The notes: a model not told the origin generated them from the sequence alone. A stretch of DNA of 64,000 bases from Bacillota bacterium (GCA_023420085.1 JAEZWQ010000034.1:28315-92314); one strand, 5' to 3'; shown: positions 36,024-45,795, numbered from the stretch's first letter. A program made the numbers and translations.

Positions 36024-37347
36024 TTTTAAACTCTTCTATTATTTCAAAAATTTTCATTGAATTTGATGCTTTGAATAAAATAATCGAATCTTCTTCTTTT
36101 TTTAATTTTTCTAAAATCAAATGTTTATCATCAAAGAATTCGACATCAATTCCCATTTGTTTTGCTACTTCATATGTATACTTTGATAGTTCCCCATATA
36201 AATATACTTTATCAATATTATATTCATATAATTTTTCACCTACAGCTTTATGATACTCTATTTCATTATCTCCAAGTTCCTTCATATCAGCTAATACTGC
36301 TACTCGTCTTCTATTAAAATACCTCATAGTTTCTAAAGCTTTATATAGACCTTCAGGATTAGACTTATATGAATCATCAAATATATAATTAGATTTATAT
36401 GGATAGATCAAATTTCTCTTTCCTGTAAATTCAACATTTTCTAATGCTTTTAATATTAATTCATCTTCAATTTGTAATATTTTTGACATAAGGATTACAG
36501 GTAATGCATTTTCAACTTGTGCTATACCAAATGTATTTATCCTTATTCCTTCAATTAAATTCGTGTCAAAATATAGACCATTTATATCAAGCTTTATATT
36601 TTTAGGAAAGATATCAAAAAAAGATGAATTACCAAAATTATATGTATTCTTTAGATCAATATTAAGTAATGGCTCCATCCCATTTTTAATAAAGTATCCA
36701 TCTTTATCCATATTATTTATAATTTCTAATTTAGCTTTTGCAATATTCTCCCTTGTCTTGAGAAATTCTAAGTGCGCAGATCCTATATTAGAAATAATTG
36801 CAATATAAGGCTTTGCTATCTTTGTAAGCCTATCAATATCTCCTAAATTATCCATTCCCATTTCTAATACAATGTATTCATCATCTAAATTAGCATTCAA
36901 AATTGAAAGTGGTAATCCAATATCATTATTATAATTTGCAATGGTTTTAGATACCTTATATTTTTCTTTAATTACAGCATATGCCATATCTTTTATAGAT
37001 GTCTTTCCATTGCTTCCTGTTATTGCTATAACCTTAGCACCTATTTTTTTCAGATAATATTTTGCTATTTCTTGCAATGCTTGTAATGTATTATCAACAA
37101 GTAATAGACAGATATCATTAGGATATGGTTTTATTGATCTATTCCATAGAGAAACTTTAATCCCCTTCTTTTTTACATCTTCTATAAAACTATGTCCATC
37201 AAATTTTGTCCCCTCAATAGGTATATATAACTGTTCTGGTTTAATTGTTCTAGAGTCTCTATCAACTCCACATATTAAAATGTTTTTAAAATTAATCACA
37301 TCACATTTAAGATGATCTATCAATTCTTTTAATTCAACTTTAATCAT
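36016..37347 (-). CDS. murF: UDP-N-acetylmuramoyl-tripeptide:D-Ala-D-Ala ligase
   Basis: Adds D-Ala-D-Ala to the UDP-MurNAc tripeptide in the last cytoplasmic step of peptidoglycan precursor synthesis. It is 443 residues. The Mur N-terminal domain precedes the ATP loop ITGSNGKTSIKDM, the EMGMDNLGDI segment and IISNIGSAHLEF; DDSYKSNPEG marks the C-terminal domain. AAGGA precedes the ATG. No ddl or mraY neighbours; the ATP-grasp gene follows. Confidence 0.95.
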   Translation of the reverse strand: MIKVELKELIDHLKCDVINFKNILICGVDRDSRTIKPEQLYIPIEGTKFDGHSFIEDVKKKGIKVSLWNRSIKPYPNDICLLLVDNTLQALQEIAKYYLKKIGAKVIAITGSNGKTSIKDMAYAVIKEKYKVSKTIANYNNDIGLPLSILNANLDDEYIVLEMGMDNLGDIDRLTKIAKPYIAIISNIGSAHLEFLKTRENIAKAKLEIINNMDKDGYFIKNGMEPLLNIDLKNTYNFGNSSFFDIFPKNIKLDINGLYFDTNLIEGIRINTFGIAQVENALPVILMSKILQIEDELILKALENVEFTGKRNLIYPYKSNYIFDDSYKSNPEGLYKALETMRYFNRRRVAVLADMKELGDNEIEYHKAVGEKLYEYNIDKVYLYGELSKYTYEVAKQMGIDVEFFDDKHLILEKLKKEEDSIILFKASNSMKIFEIIEEFKNE

Positions 37348-37459
37348 AAATATCCTTAATCTTAAATATATTCTTATCTTTCTGTACTATACTAGTTTAA
37401 TTACAATATATAAATAAATCAAGTAATGAATAGGTCATTAGCATAAGCTAATTTTATAC

Positions 37460-37488
37460 TTGATGATAAATTACTAAAATAGTATAAT
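37460..37488 (+). promoter_or_regulatory. Promoter giving a leaderless transcript for the thioesterase-ldh pair
   Basis: TTGATG (37460-37465), a 17-bp spacer and TATAAT (37483-37488). The ATG at 37495 begins 7 bp after the -10 box, exactly where transcription should start. No Shine-Dalgarno can be present in the message. Confidence 0.7.
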
Positions 37489-37494
37489 TTTTAT

Positions 37495-37845
37495 ATGGAA
37501 AAAATATTTAATGTTATAGAAACTGATTCAGCTAAATATCAAGGAAGTGGAGATAATATAGTTTTATCTACACCTCGTTTAGTTGCTTATATGGAGAATG
37601 TAGCAAAATCAATGATTGATGGTGCATCTGTAGGATTTATTATGGAGATAAAACATTTAGCTCCTACACCTATTAATACTACCATTAAAATTATATGTGA
37701 TTTAGTTGAAACTAATAATAAAAAATTTATTTTCAATATACAAGCCTATGATAATGTTGAAAAAATTGCAGAAGCAAAGCATGTTAGAGTAAAAATCAAT
37801 TTAGATGAATTTCAATCTAAATGTGATGCAAAAATTAACAATTAG
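37495..37845 (+). CDS. Hotdog-fold thioesterase, FlK-like
   Basis: 116 residues resembling fluoroacetyl-CoA thioesterase FlK and related hotdog proteins. The TPRLVAYMENVAKSMID helix and the VGFIMEIKHLAPTP strand with its conserved His are typical. Such enzymes hydrolyse small acyl-CoA esters. The predicted promoter leaves no 5' leader, so translation would be leaderless. Lactate dehydrogenase follows 10 bp later. A housekeeping acyl-CoA role is likely; substrate unknown. Confidence 0.8.
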   Translation: MEKIFNVIETDSAKYQGSGDNIVLSTPRLVAYMENVAKSMIDGASVGFIMEIKHLAPTPINTTIKIICDLVETNNKKFIFNIQAYDNVEKIAEAKHVRVKINLDEFQSKCDAKINN

Positions 37846-37855
37846 AAAGGATAAA

Positions 37856-38803
37856 ATGAAAAAAGGAACTAAAATTATTGTAATTGGTGCAGGTTCAGTA
37901 GGTATTAGTTTCGCCTATCAAGCTTTATCCCAAGGCTTATGTGATGATCTAGGGATTATTGATATAGATAATAATAAAGTAGAAGGTGAAGTTCTTGACC
38001 TAAACCATGGCTTAGCAGTTGTTAATAAACCTATGAATATTTTTGCAGGTACATACTCAGATTGCAAAGATGCTGATATTGTTGTTATAACTGCTGGTAG
38101 GGGTCAAAAGGATGGTGAGACAAGACTAGATTTAATAAATTCAAATGCTAGAATAATGAAAAATATTATAAATAATATAATGAGCTCTGGATTTGACGGC
38201 ATTATGTTGGTAGCTTCAAATCCTGTTGACATATTAACTCATTTAGCATGGAAATATTCTGGCCTGCCAAAGGAAAGAGTTTTTGGCTCTGGTACCTCTC
38301 TTGATACAGCAAGGCTAAAATATTTAATTAGTGATTTGACAAAAATTTCTGTCAAAAATGTTCATGCATATATTCTAGGTGAACATGGTGATTCAGAATT
38401 CCCTGTTTGGAGCAATACACAAATATATGGTAAAACATTGGATGAATTTATAAACGCTCATCCTGAATATAATAGAAATGTTTTTGATGCAATATTTTTA
38501 ACTGTCAAAAACGCTGCATATGATGTTATAAAATTAAAAGGTGCTACTAGTTTAGCAATTGGATTGGTACTCGCAAGATTATGTAAATATATACTTGATG
38601 ATGAAAATTATCTAGTTCCTATATCAGCACTTTGTGAAGGAGAATATTCACTAAATTCCATACATATAGGTGTTCCAGCAATTATTAATAGATCTGGGAT
38701 TAGAGAGATTGTTGAGTTTAATTTAGATGGCAAGGAGCAAATGAAATTAATTGAATCTGCCAATAATCTAAAAGAAATATTAAATTCTATTGATATCGAT
38801 TGA
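37856..38803 (+). CDS. ldh: L-lactate dehydrogenase
   Basis: Reduces pyruvate to L-lactate, regenerating NAD. It is 315 residues. The Rossmann loop is VIGAGSVG; the specificity loop GQKDGETR has Gln where malate dehydrogenases have Arg; and GEHGDSE carries the proton-relay His. I place the start at the ATG at 37856 behind AAAGGA; the frame is open further upstream, inside the thioesterase gene, without a ribosome site. It shares the leaderless promoter of that gene. Confidence 0.94.
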   Translation: MKKGTKIIVIGAGSVGISFAYQALSQGLCDDLGIIDIDNNKVEGEVLDLNHGLAVVNKPMNIFAGTYSDCKDADIVVITAGRGQKDGETRLDLINSNARIMKNIINNIMSSGFDGIMLVASNPVDILTHLAWKYSGLPKERVFGSGTSLDTARLKYLISDLTKISVKNVHAYILGEHGDSEFPVWSNTQIYGKTLDEFINAHPEYNRNVFDAIFLTVKNAAYDVIKLKGATSLAIGLVLARLCKYILDDENYLVPISALCEGEYSLNSIHIGVPAIINRSGIREIVEFNLDGKEQMKLIESANNLKEILNSIDID

Positions 38804-38829
38804 CATTTTTTAATTGAATATGGTAAAAT
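38800..38829 (+). promoter_or_regulatory. Promoter of tRNA-Leu
   Basis: TTGACA (38800-38805) overlaps the ldh stop codon; TAAAAT (38824-38829) follows after 18 bp, 9 bp before the tRNA. Confidence 0.7.
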
Positions 38830-38838
38830 TGTACTTGA

Positions 38839-38918
38839 GCCGTTGTGGCGGAACTGGTAGACGCATACGACTCAAAATCGTACGGGAAACCATATGGGTT
38901 CGAGTCCCATCAACGGCA
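38839..38918 (+). tRNA. tRNA-Leu (CAA)
   Basis: Acceptor GCCGTTG pairs with CAACGGC. The anticodon is CAA (38873-38875) in the loop CTCAAAA, decoding UUG. A variable arm with a short GG/CC stem and a T arm with TTCGAGT follow. It is 80 nt without CCA, which is not encoded; the variable arm is short for a leucine tRNA. Confidence 0.97.
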
Positions 38919-38931
38919 CTATACAATTTTG

Positions 38932-38957
38932 ACTGGACTTTACGTCCAGTTTTTTTA
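38932..38957 (+). terminator. Terminator after tRNA-Leu
   Basis: ACTGGAC pairs with GTCCAGT (38932-38950) and is followed by a run of eight T. Confidence 0.9.
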
Positions 38958-38965
38958 TACAAATT

Positions 38966-38985
38966 AAGAGCTCAAATGAGCTCTT
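38966..38985 (-). terminator. Hairpin at the end of the symporter gene
   Basis: AAGAGCTC and GAGCTCTT form an 8-bp stem around AAAT. It overlaps the stop of the symporter gene; the T-run on the minus strand is imperfect. Confidence 0.55.
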
Positions 38986-40246
38986 ATGAATTATATTTTT
39001 CAATATCAACCATATTATTTTGCTTAGCTATTATTGTAGTGCATATTGCATCACCAGTTATATTTACAGCAGTTCTAACCATATCTAATATTCTATCAAT
39101 ACCTAGTATCATTGCTATACCTTCAACCGGAAGTCCAACTGATGTCAATACCATCGACAATGTTACTAGCCCCACAGATGGAACACCAGCAGTTCCAATT
39201 GACGCTAATGTAGCCGTTGCAATTACCATTAAATAATCGCTAGGTGTTAATACTACCCCATATGCATTTGCAATAAATACTACAGCGCACCCTTGCATAA
39301 TTGCTGTTCCATCCATATTAATTGTTGCTCCTAAAGGTATTGTAAAAGATGAAATTTTTCTTGAAATACCCATACTATTTAATGTATTAATATTTAATGG
39401 TACTGAAGCATTTGATGATGCTGTTGAAAAAGCAAATGCTATAACTGTTGTAAATTTCTTCAAAAATTTTATAGGACTTAATCCTGATAAAAGTTTAAGT
39501 ATGGTTGTATAAACACCAAATGCATGTACAAATAATGCTAATAAAACTGCTAAAACATAAACTATTAATTGATATATTGCTGAAAAACCTAGACCTGAAA
39601 ATGTTTTTGCAATTAGACAAAATACACCGATTGGTGCAAATTTCATAACTATTGTAGTCATATCCATCATTATTTCATTAACATCAGAAATTACATTATT
39701 AAATCCTGTTGTCATATCATTTAGTCGTGTACATATAACTCCAACAATTACTGCAAAGAATATAATTTGTAGCATTTCCCCATCAGTAAATGCTTTAATC
39801 GGATTCTTTGGTATTATATTCAGTAAAATTTGTGCAAATGATGGTGATTCCTTAATCATTTCTTTTGCAGCTTCTTGATTATGAATTAAATTCATACCAA
39901 TACCTGGCCTTAGAATAGTTGCTATTACTAGAGCTAATAAAATAGCTAGTGATGTTGTAACTATATAAAAACCTAGTGTCTTTATACCTATCTTACCAAG
40001 TTTTTTTGTATCTCCCATACTCATAGTACCTACAACTAGGGAAGAAAATACTAGTGGTACAACAAGCATTTGCATAGCTCTTATAAACCCTTCACCAAAA
40101 ACAAGAAATATACCATTAATTATAACTTCATCTCGTATGAAGCTACTTGGTACAAAACTATGAAGTATAACCCCTACTATAAGTCCAAGTATTAATCCTA
40201 TTGTTATTTTTGCAGTTAATCCTAGTTGTTTACTCTTACCTTTCAA
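38984..40246 (-). CDS. Dicarboxylate/amino acid:cation symporter (DAACS family)
   Basis: A 420-residue glutamate/dicarboxylate-type transporter. It has eight or so membrane helices plus two re-entrant loops. The serine-rich loop (TASSNASVP) and the NMDGTAIMQG motif that binds sodium and substrate are clear. The start is TTG at 40246, six bases after AGGAGG; no ATG or GTG lies nearby. It overlaps the RmlD-like gene by 11 bp. Substrate could be glutamate, aspartate, serine/threonine or C4-dicarboxylate. Confidence 0.92.
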   Translation of the reverse strand: MKGKSKQLGLTAKITIGLILGLIVGVILHSFVPSSFIRDEVIINGIFLVFGEGFIRAMQMLVVPLVFSSLVVGTMSMGDTKKLGKIGIKTLGFYIVTTSLAILLALVIATILRPGIGMNLIHNQEAAKEMIKESPSFAQILLNIIPKNPIKAFTDGEMLQIIFFAVIVGVICTRLNDMTTGFNNVISDVNEIMMDMTTIVMKFAPIGVFCLIAKTFSGLGFSAIYQLIVYVLAVLLALFVHAFGVYTTILKLLSGLSPIKFLKKFTTVIAFAFSTASSNASVPLNINTLNSMGISRKISSFTIPLGATINMDGTAIMQGCAVVFIANAYGVVLTPSDYLMVIATATLASIGTAGVPSVGLVTLSMVLTSVGLPVEGIAMILGIDRILDMVRTAVNITGDAICTTIIAKQNNMVDIEKYNS

Positions 40247-41090
40247 TAACTTCCTCCTTTACAAATCTTTTAACATCATCTTTCCAATTAGGAAAGGTGT
40301 ATAATCCTCCAACTCGTAATAAAAAATTATCTAACACTGAGTAATCAGGTTTATATATCCTATCACCTATCTTTTCTTCTTCTTTAACATTAACTGGTAA
40401 ATTTAATTGCTCTAATAAAAATTCAGCAAATTCTCGCCTTGACACAACACCTTCACATGATGCATGATATATGCCATATTCGCTTGTATTCATTATTTTC
40501 ACAATAAACTTTGCCAATTCACTAGCAGATGTAGGACTTGAAATTTGATTCTTTGCTACTATATTTTCATTTCCTTTTTTAGCATTTTCAATTAAATTAT
40601 TAATAAAATTAGATGACCTAGTATATATCCAAGAACTTCTAATTATAAAAAATTTTGTACAAAGATCTCGAATGAACTTTTCTCCCAATAACTTTGACTC
40701 CCCATATACCGTTGAAGGATTTTCCTTATCAAATTCCTTATATGGTATGGATGAACTACCGTCAAATACATTATCTGTAGAAAGATGCACCAATTTAGCC
40801 TTAATTTTATTAGCTACAACAGCAATATTTCTTGCACCTAGTGCATTAATACGAAATGCATATTCTGGATTATTTTCACATTCTAAAACATTTGTGATAC
40901 TAGCACAATTTATTATTACCTTAGGTCGATTTATGTCGGCAAATATTGAAACATCTTCTATATTTGTAATATCTAGATCATCAATGTCATTAGTCAATAC
41001 TTCAAAATCATAAGGATTAAGAAATCTAACTAATTCACTTCCTAATCTTCCGTTGGCTCCAGTAATCCAAACTTTATCTATATATGGCAT
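40236..41090 (-). CDS. RmlD-like NAD(P)-dependent sugar nucleotide reductase
   Basis: 284 residues of the extended short-chain dehydrogenase family. The dinucleotide loop is TGANGRLGSE and the catalytic pair is YGESK. Overall it resembles dTDP-4-dehydrorhamnose reductase, but no rmlA, B or C is nearby, so the rhamnose assignment is doubtful and the substrate is open. AAAGGAGG precedes the ATG. Confidence 0.82.
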   Translation of the reverse strand: MPYIDKVWITGANGRLGSELVRFLNPYDFEVLTNDIDDLDITNIEDVSIFADINRPKVIINCASITNVLECENNPEYAFRINALGARNIAVVANKIKAKLVHLSTDNVFDGSSSIPYKEFDKENPSTVYGESKLLGEKFIRDLCTKFFIIRSSWIYTRSSNFINNLIENAKKGNENIVAKNQISSPTSASELAKFIVKIMNTSEYGIYHASCEGVVSRREFAEFLLEQLNLPVNVKEEEKIGDRIYKPDYSVLDNFLLRVGGLYTFPNWKDDVKRFVKEEVIER

Positions 41091-41213
41091 ACTACCTCCT
41101 TTTGCAATATTAATGTATTAACACTTTAACATTTATTGTTGGTGTTGTCAAATAAATATACTAATTAATTTACTTTGTAATAATATATATTATTTTAATA
41201 ACTTCCAAATTAT

Positions 41214-41246
41214 AAAAAAGCTATGAAATTTTCATAGCTTTTTTAT
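41214..41246 (-). terminator. Terminator after the histidine kinase gene
   Basis: An AAAAAAGCTATGA...TCATAGCTTTTTT palindrome, with T-runs on both strands, directly after the kinase stop. Confidence 0.85.
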
Positions 41247-41248
41247 AA

Positions 41249-42811
41249 TTATGCATTAAATTTTTTTACTAATGTATCGGTAGTATCCAACTCAAGAAAG
41301 AATTCTACTCCATTAGACCTATTAACGCAACCATAAGGTCTTTTTAACGGTTCTAGTATTGCCTTAACAATAGATAATCCAATTCCATTCCCCCCATAAC
41401 TGCGTGTTCTAGCCTTATCGACTTTATAAAATTTATCCCATATTCTGCTTTTTACAGACTGATCAATTGGTTTTCCTGTATTAAATATTCCTAATCTTAC
41501 TCTTTTTGTATTATTTTGAATTTTAAACTTTACTATAATTAATTTATTTTCATCAATATGATTAACTGCATTTGTAATAAAGTTTCTTATAACAGTTTCC
41601 ATTTTGCTTGCATCTGTCCATACATCAATATGTTTGACATCCTGTTCAAATTGCACCTTAATCCCCTTATTGTCAAAAACAATCTTATATGAATCAATAA
41701 TATTTTTAACAAAATCAACTATATCGAATTTTTCAATATAATATTGCGGCTTACCAAATTCAAGTTCATTCAACATAAGAAGATCCTTAACCATACTGTT
41801 CATCCTTTTACTTTCATCAATAATGACATCACAGTAAAATTCTCTATCTTCTTTGTCAACATCATTGATTCCCGCCTTAAGTCCCTCTGCATAACCCATT
41901 ATGAGTGCTATTGGGGTCTTTAACTCATGTGAAACATTGGAAATAAATTCCTTTCTCATTTCATCAATTTCTTCTCGCTTTATTACATCATGCATCAATT
42001 TTGTATTTGATACCTTAAGTTCATTTATAAATGATTCTATTCTATCGCTCATATGGTTAACACTATTACCCAATTCGTTAATTTCACGATAGCTTTTACC
42101 ATCATATCTTTTATCAAAGTTCATATTTGACATATCACGAGTTAATTTATTTATATCTTGTATTGGCTTTGAGAATCTATATGCAATTATATATGCAAGG
42201 ATCATAGAAATAAGGGCACATATAAATCCTATTATTATAACAAATTGAGATGAGGTCTGTGATAGTTTAACTATATCATCATAGTTTGAAACTATTATAA
42301 AAGCCAAATTTTTATCAATTATCCCCCACATCTCAATCCATGTAGTTTCTGTATTACCATAAGTTTCTTTTACAGTTTGAATTCTTGCACCATCCAACTG
42401 TTTATCAATTTTAGTGTTTTCAGAAAAATTATTATCTAAATATTCTGTAAGCTTACTTATAAGAAGGATTTGTGGTTGAGTACCCGCATAGAATCTGAAA
42501 TATGATCCTTTTTCATCAATATACCTAAATGATACCGAACAATTATTATTGCTACTAATTTCCTTTGCTAGGTAATCAAGACCAGTTATTGTAGCAATCG
42601 GACTTGCTTCTGCTTCTTTAACCGCTGACTTAATTTTATAAAAGTTCTTTTCATAATTTTGTTTAGTCTGATACATATAATAGTTACCTAAAAAAAGCCA
42701 ATTAATGAATGCCATAAAGCATACTGAAAATATGATAATGACAAACATTAAAAGGCTTAGTTTAGTTCGCACAGACATAGATCTTGTATTAATTCCTGTG
42801 CCTCTTAACAT
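41249..42811 (-). CDS. Sensor histidine kinase
   Basis: 520 residues. TM1 (about 17-41) and TM2 (about 190-211) flank a 150-residue extracellular sensor. A HAMP domain follows, then the HisKA domain with the phospho-acceptor His295 in SHELKTP, and an HATPase domain ending with the GGNGIGLS loop. It pairs with the response regulator 2 bp upstream and resembles the cell-envelope-type kinases of Firmicutes. The signal sensed is unknown. Confidence 0.94.
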   Translation of the reverse strand: MLRGTGINTRSMSVRTKLSLLMFVIIIFSVCFMAFINWLFLGNYYMYQTKQNYEKNFYKIKSAVKEAEASPIATITGLDYLAKEISSNNNCSVSFRYIDEKGSYFRFYAGTQPQILLISKLTEYLDNNFSENTKIDKQLDGARIQTVKETYGNTETTWIEMWGIIDKNLAFIIVSNYDDIVKLSQTSSQFVIIIGFICALISMILAYIIAYRFSKPIQDINKLTRDMSNMNFDKRYDGKSYREINELGNSVNHMSDRIESFINELKVSNTKLMHDVIKREEIDEMRKEFISNVSHELKTPIALIMGYAEGLKAGINDVDKEDREFYCDVIIDESKRMNSMVKDLLMLNELEFGKPQYYIEKFDIVDFVKNIIDSYKIVFDNKGIKVQFEQDVKHIDVWTDASKMETVIRNFITNAVNHIDENKLIIVKFKIQNNTKRVRLGIFNTGKPIDQSVKSRIWDKFYKVDKARTRSYGGNGIGLSIVKAILEPLKRPYGCVNRSNGVEFFLELDTTDTLVKKFNA

Positions 42812-42813
42812 GA

Positions 42814-43485
42814 TTACTCCTCAAATTTATATCCCATTCCCCATATTGTTTTTATATAACTTCCTTTATCACCAAGTTTACTTCTAAGTTTTTTTACATG
42901 GGTATCTATCGTCCTAGCATCACCATAGTAATCATAATTCCAAACATTATTTAATATCTTTTCTCTTGATAAAGCAATACTTTTATTCTCAAGGAAATAC
43001 TGTAAAAGCTCAAACTCTTTAAAGCTTAGCTCTACTAATTCTCCATCGATTGTAACAGTGTGTGCCTTTTTATCAAGTATTATTCCCCCAACTTCAATTA
43101 CTTCTTGGATATTACTTCCTTTAGATCTTCTTAGAATAGATTCTATACGAGCTAATAATATTTTAGGACTGAAGGGTTTTGTTATAAATTCATCTACACC
43201 TAATTCAAATCCAAGTAATTCATCAGATTCTTCACTTTTTGCAGTTAACATTATTATTGGTACATCGGAATTTTTTCTAATATCCCTACACACATCCCAA
43301 CCATCTTTTCTAGGCATCATTACATCTAACAATATACAATCAATTTTTTCTTCATTGAATATTTTAATAGCTTCCTCGCCATCCCCTGCTTCATAAACAA
43401 GATAATTTTCTTTTATAAGAAAATCTTTAATTAATTTTCTCATTCTAGCTTCATCATCAACTACTAGTATCTTATAATCGTTCAT
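42814..43485 (-). CDS. OmpR-family response regulator
   Basis: 223 residues. The receiver domain has the acidic pair Asp10/Asp11 and phospho-acceptor Asp54 in LLDVMMP; the C-terminal winged helix carries RTIDTHVKKLRSKLG. It is transcribed with the histidine kinase and with the cyclophilin gene 14 bp upstream, so it may answer to folding stress at the cell surface, though that is inference. AGGAGG precedes the ATG. Confidence 0.95.
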   Translation of the reverse strand: MNDYKILVVDDEARMRKLIKDFLIKENYLVYEAGDGEEAIKIFNEEKIDCILLDVMMPRKDGWDVCRDIRKNSDVPIIMLTAKSEESDELLGFELGVDEFITKPFSPKILLARIESILRRSKGSNIQEVIEVGGIILDKKAHTVTIDGELVELSFKEFELLQYFLENKSIALSREKILNNVWNYDYYGDARTIDTHVKKLRSKLGDKGSYIKTIWGMGYKFEE

Positions 43486-43499
43486 AATAAACCTCCTAT

Positions 43500-44237
43500 T
43501 TATTCACTAACGTCAATACTTTCAATTACAACCTTTGATTCTCCACCTACTTGTGATTGCATTATCTTTCCAACAATATCCATTCCTTCATATACTTGTC
43601 CAAAAACTGTATGAGCTAAAAATAGATGTGGTGTTCCTCCATGCTTTTTATAAAGTTCTATCATTTCATCTGGATATCCTGCCTTTTTCATCTGATCTTC
43701 AACACTTTTTCTATATGACGCATTTACAATAAAAAATTGACTTCCATTTGTATTCGCTCCAGAATTTGCCATCGCAAGGGCTCCATTATATGGAAATGGA
43801 ATAGGATTATCTATACTTGGAAATTCATCCTCAAAAGGTTTATTCCAAATACTCTCTCCACCTGTTCCATCTCCTTTTGGATCTCCTCCTTGAATTACAA
43901 AGTCATTTACAATTCTATGAAATGTAAGACCATTATAATAACCATTCTTAGCATGTGTAATAAAATTTTCTACTGCCTTCGGTGCAACATCCTTAAAAAA
44001 CTTTACTTTAATACTACCAAAATCCTTAACATTTATTGTTGCTGTAATTTCTCCACTTTTAGGTTGTGTGAATTGTTCATTAAGTTTATCAATATCAACT
44101 TTAATTTTATTATTAGCAGTTGTTTTACTTTGTTCTTTTGTTTTTTCACTATTATTTTTATTATCTGTACTATTAGCACATCCACCTAATACTAGGCCAA
44201 ATATCAACATTGGTATAATTAATCTTCTTATCTTCAT
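43500..44237 (-). CDS. Cyclophilin-type peptidyl-prolyl isomerase lipoprotein
   Basis: 245 residues. A lipoprotein signal with lipobox VLGGC (Cys20) and a Ser/Lys/Asn linker precede a full cyclophilin domain: FHRIVNDFVIQGGDP carries the catalytic Arg, and GSQFFI and HTVFGQV follow. It would assist folding of proteins outside the membrane. AGGAG precedes the ATG. It is the first gene of the operon with the two-component system. Confidence 0.94.
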   Translation of the reverse strand: MKIRRLIIPMLIFGLVLGGCANSTDNKNNSEKTKEQSKTTANNKIKVDIDKLNEQFTQPKSGEITATINVKDFGSIKVKFFKDVAPKAVENFITHAKNGYYNGLTFHRIVNDFVIQGGDPKGDGTGGESIWNKPFEDEFPSIDNPIPFPYNGALAMANSGANTNGSQFFIVNASYRKSVEDQMKKAGYPDEMIELYKKHGGTPHLFLAHTVFGQVYEGMDIVGKIMQSQVGGESKVVIESIDVSE

Positions 44238-44394
44238 AACACTCCTTTTTCTTAGGATAACATAGTTTTTTGAATTTTTGGTTAATTTTTTGTGTGCAAA
44301 CCAGCAAGGATTCTATATTGATTTATTTTGCTATTATATGATAAAATTAATATTACATTGGATGTGCCAATGTTTTTTTATGCGTGGAGGTAGT

Positions 44395-45795
44395 ATGAAT
44401 AGTGACTTATTATTAAATAATCCTTTAAGAACTGAACCAATTCCAAAATTATTAAAAAAATTTACGATACCTGCTATTATATCAATGGTTATAAATGCTA
44501 TTTATAATATTGTTGATCAAATTTTCTTAGGTCAGCTTATAGGTCCAGATGCAAATGCTGCAACCACTGTAGCTTTCCCTGTATTTATGCTCATTTTAGC
44601 ATTGGCAGTATTATTTGGTGTTGGTTCAGGTATATACATTTCCACAAGATTAGGTGAAAAAAATATAGAAAAGGCCTTGTCTGCATACAGAGCAACTTTT
44701 AGCTGTGTTACAATTACAGCTATTATTATTACAATCTTAGGGTCTATTTTCATCAAGCCTTTAGTAGGTATGTTTGGCGCTAGTAATGATATAATCTCTG
44801 CAAGCATTCAATATACTTCAGTTATTATACTTGGCACATGGGCTAATATGATGATTGTTGTTATGGATAAAATTTTAAGAGCAGATAATGCTCCTAAACA
44901 AGCAATGATATGCATTGTATCTGGTGCAATATTAAATACAATACTTGATCCAATTTTCATATATTTATTCAATATACGAGGTGCTGCTATTGCTACTATA
45001 CTTTCACAGTTTATAACAGCTATATTGATGATTCATCATATGCAGACAAAGGGTAGGTTAAAAATTGATTTTAAAAATTTATTCAAATTATCTATTGATG
45101 ACCTAAAGATTGTTAAAGGATCAATGTATATTGGAATAAGCTCTTTTATTCTACAAATTGGTGGTATATTAACGCAGGTTGTGCTTAATCGTTCACTTGT
45201 GTATTACGGTGATCTCACTCCAGAGGTTGGTGGAACAATTGCGCTTGCTGCAGTTGGAATTGTTCTAAAAATATATTTGATAGTTACTTCTATATGCGTT
45301 GGAATAGGAATTGGTTTTCAACCAATAATTTCTTTTAATAATGGTGCAAAACTTTATTCAAGAGTCTATGAAGCTTATAAAAGATCTGCTGTCTTTGCAT
45401 CGATTGTAACGTTTATTGGTTGGATTGTTATACAGTTATTTCCTGGTTTTATAATATCTATTTTTGACAGTGATAAAGGAACTTTTTATAATTTTGGAAT
45501 ACATGCTATAAGGATATATATGATTACAACTTTAATAGTTGGTATTCAGATCGTTAATGTCATGTATTTTCAAGCAATTGGCAAGCCATTAATATCTGCT
45601 ACCTTATCACTTATAAGACAGGTATTCGTGCTTATTCCAGCAATTATTATACTGCCAATGATTTTTGGTTTAGATGGTATATTATATAGCGGTCCACTTT
45701 CTGATATAATTGCATTTATATCATCAATACTTTTTATTAGATATGGAATTAAAGAATTAAAATTTAAGATAAGTGAAGAAAATGAAGGATTTTAA
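44395..45795 (+). CDS. MATE-family efflux transporter
   Basis: A 466-residue multidrug/toxin extrusion protein with 12 membrane helices in two homologous halves; the IYNIVDQIFLG segment in helix 1 is family-typical. The frame extends upstream to 44278, but GGAGG at proper distance fixes the ATG at 44395. It overlaps the ThrE-type gene that follows. Exported substrate unknown. Confidence 0.92.
   Translation: MNSDLLLNNPLRTEPIPKLLKKFTIPAIISMVINAIYNIVDQIFLGQLIGPDANAATTVAFPVFMLILALAVLFGVGSGIYISTRLGEKNIEKALSAYRATFSCVTITAIIITILGSIFIKPLVGMFGASNDIISASIQYTSVIILGTWANMMIVVMDKILRADNAPKQAMICIVSGAILNTILDPIFIYLFNIRGAAIATILSQFITAILMIHHMQTKGRLKIDFKNLFKLSIDDLKIVKGSMYIGISSFILQIGGILTQVVLNRSLVYYGDLTPEVGGTIALAAVGIVLKIYLIVTSICVGIGIGFQPIISFNNGAKLYSRVYEAYKRSAVFASIVTFIGWIVIQLFPGFIISIFDSDKGTFYNFGIHAIRIYMITTLIVGIQIVNVMYFQAIGKPLISATLSLIRQVFVLIPAIIILPMIFGLDGILYSGPLSDIIAFISSILFIRYGIKELKFKISEENEGF

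Noticed and set aside
38814..39236. 140-codon plus-strand frame
   Set aside because: It begins in the tRNA-Leu gene and continues antisense to the symporter; not a protein gene.
40236..41090. Rhamnose biosynthesis locus
   Set aside because: Only an RmlD-like reductase is present; rmlA, rmlB and rmlC are absent, so the pathway is not supported.
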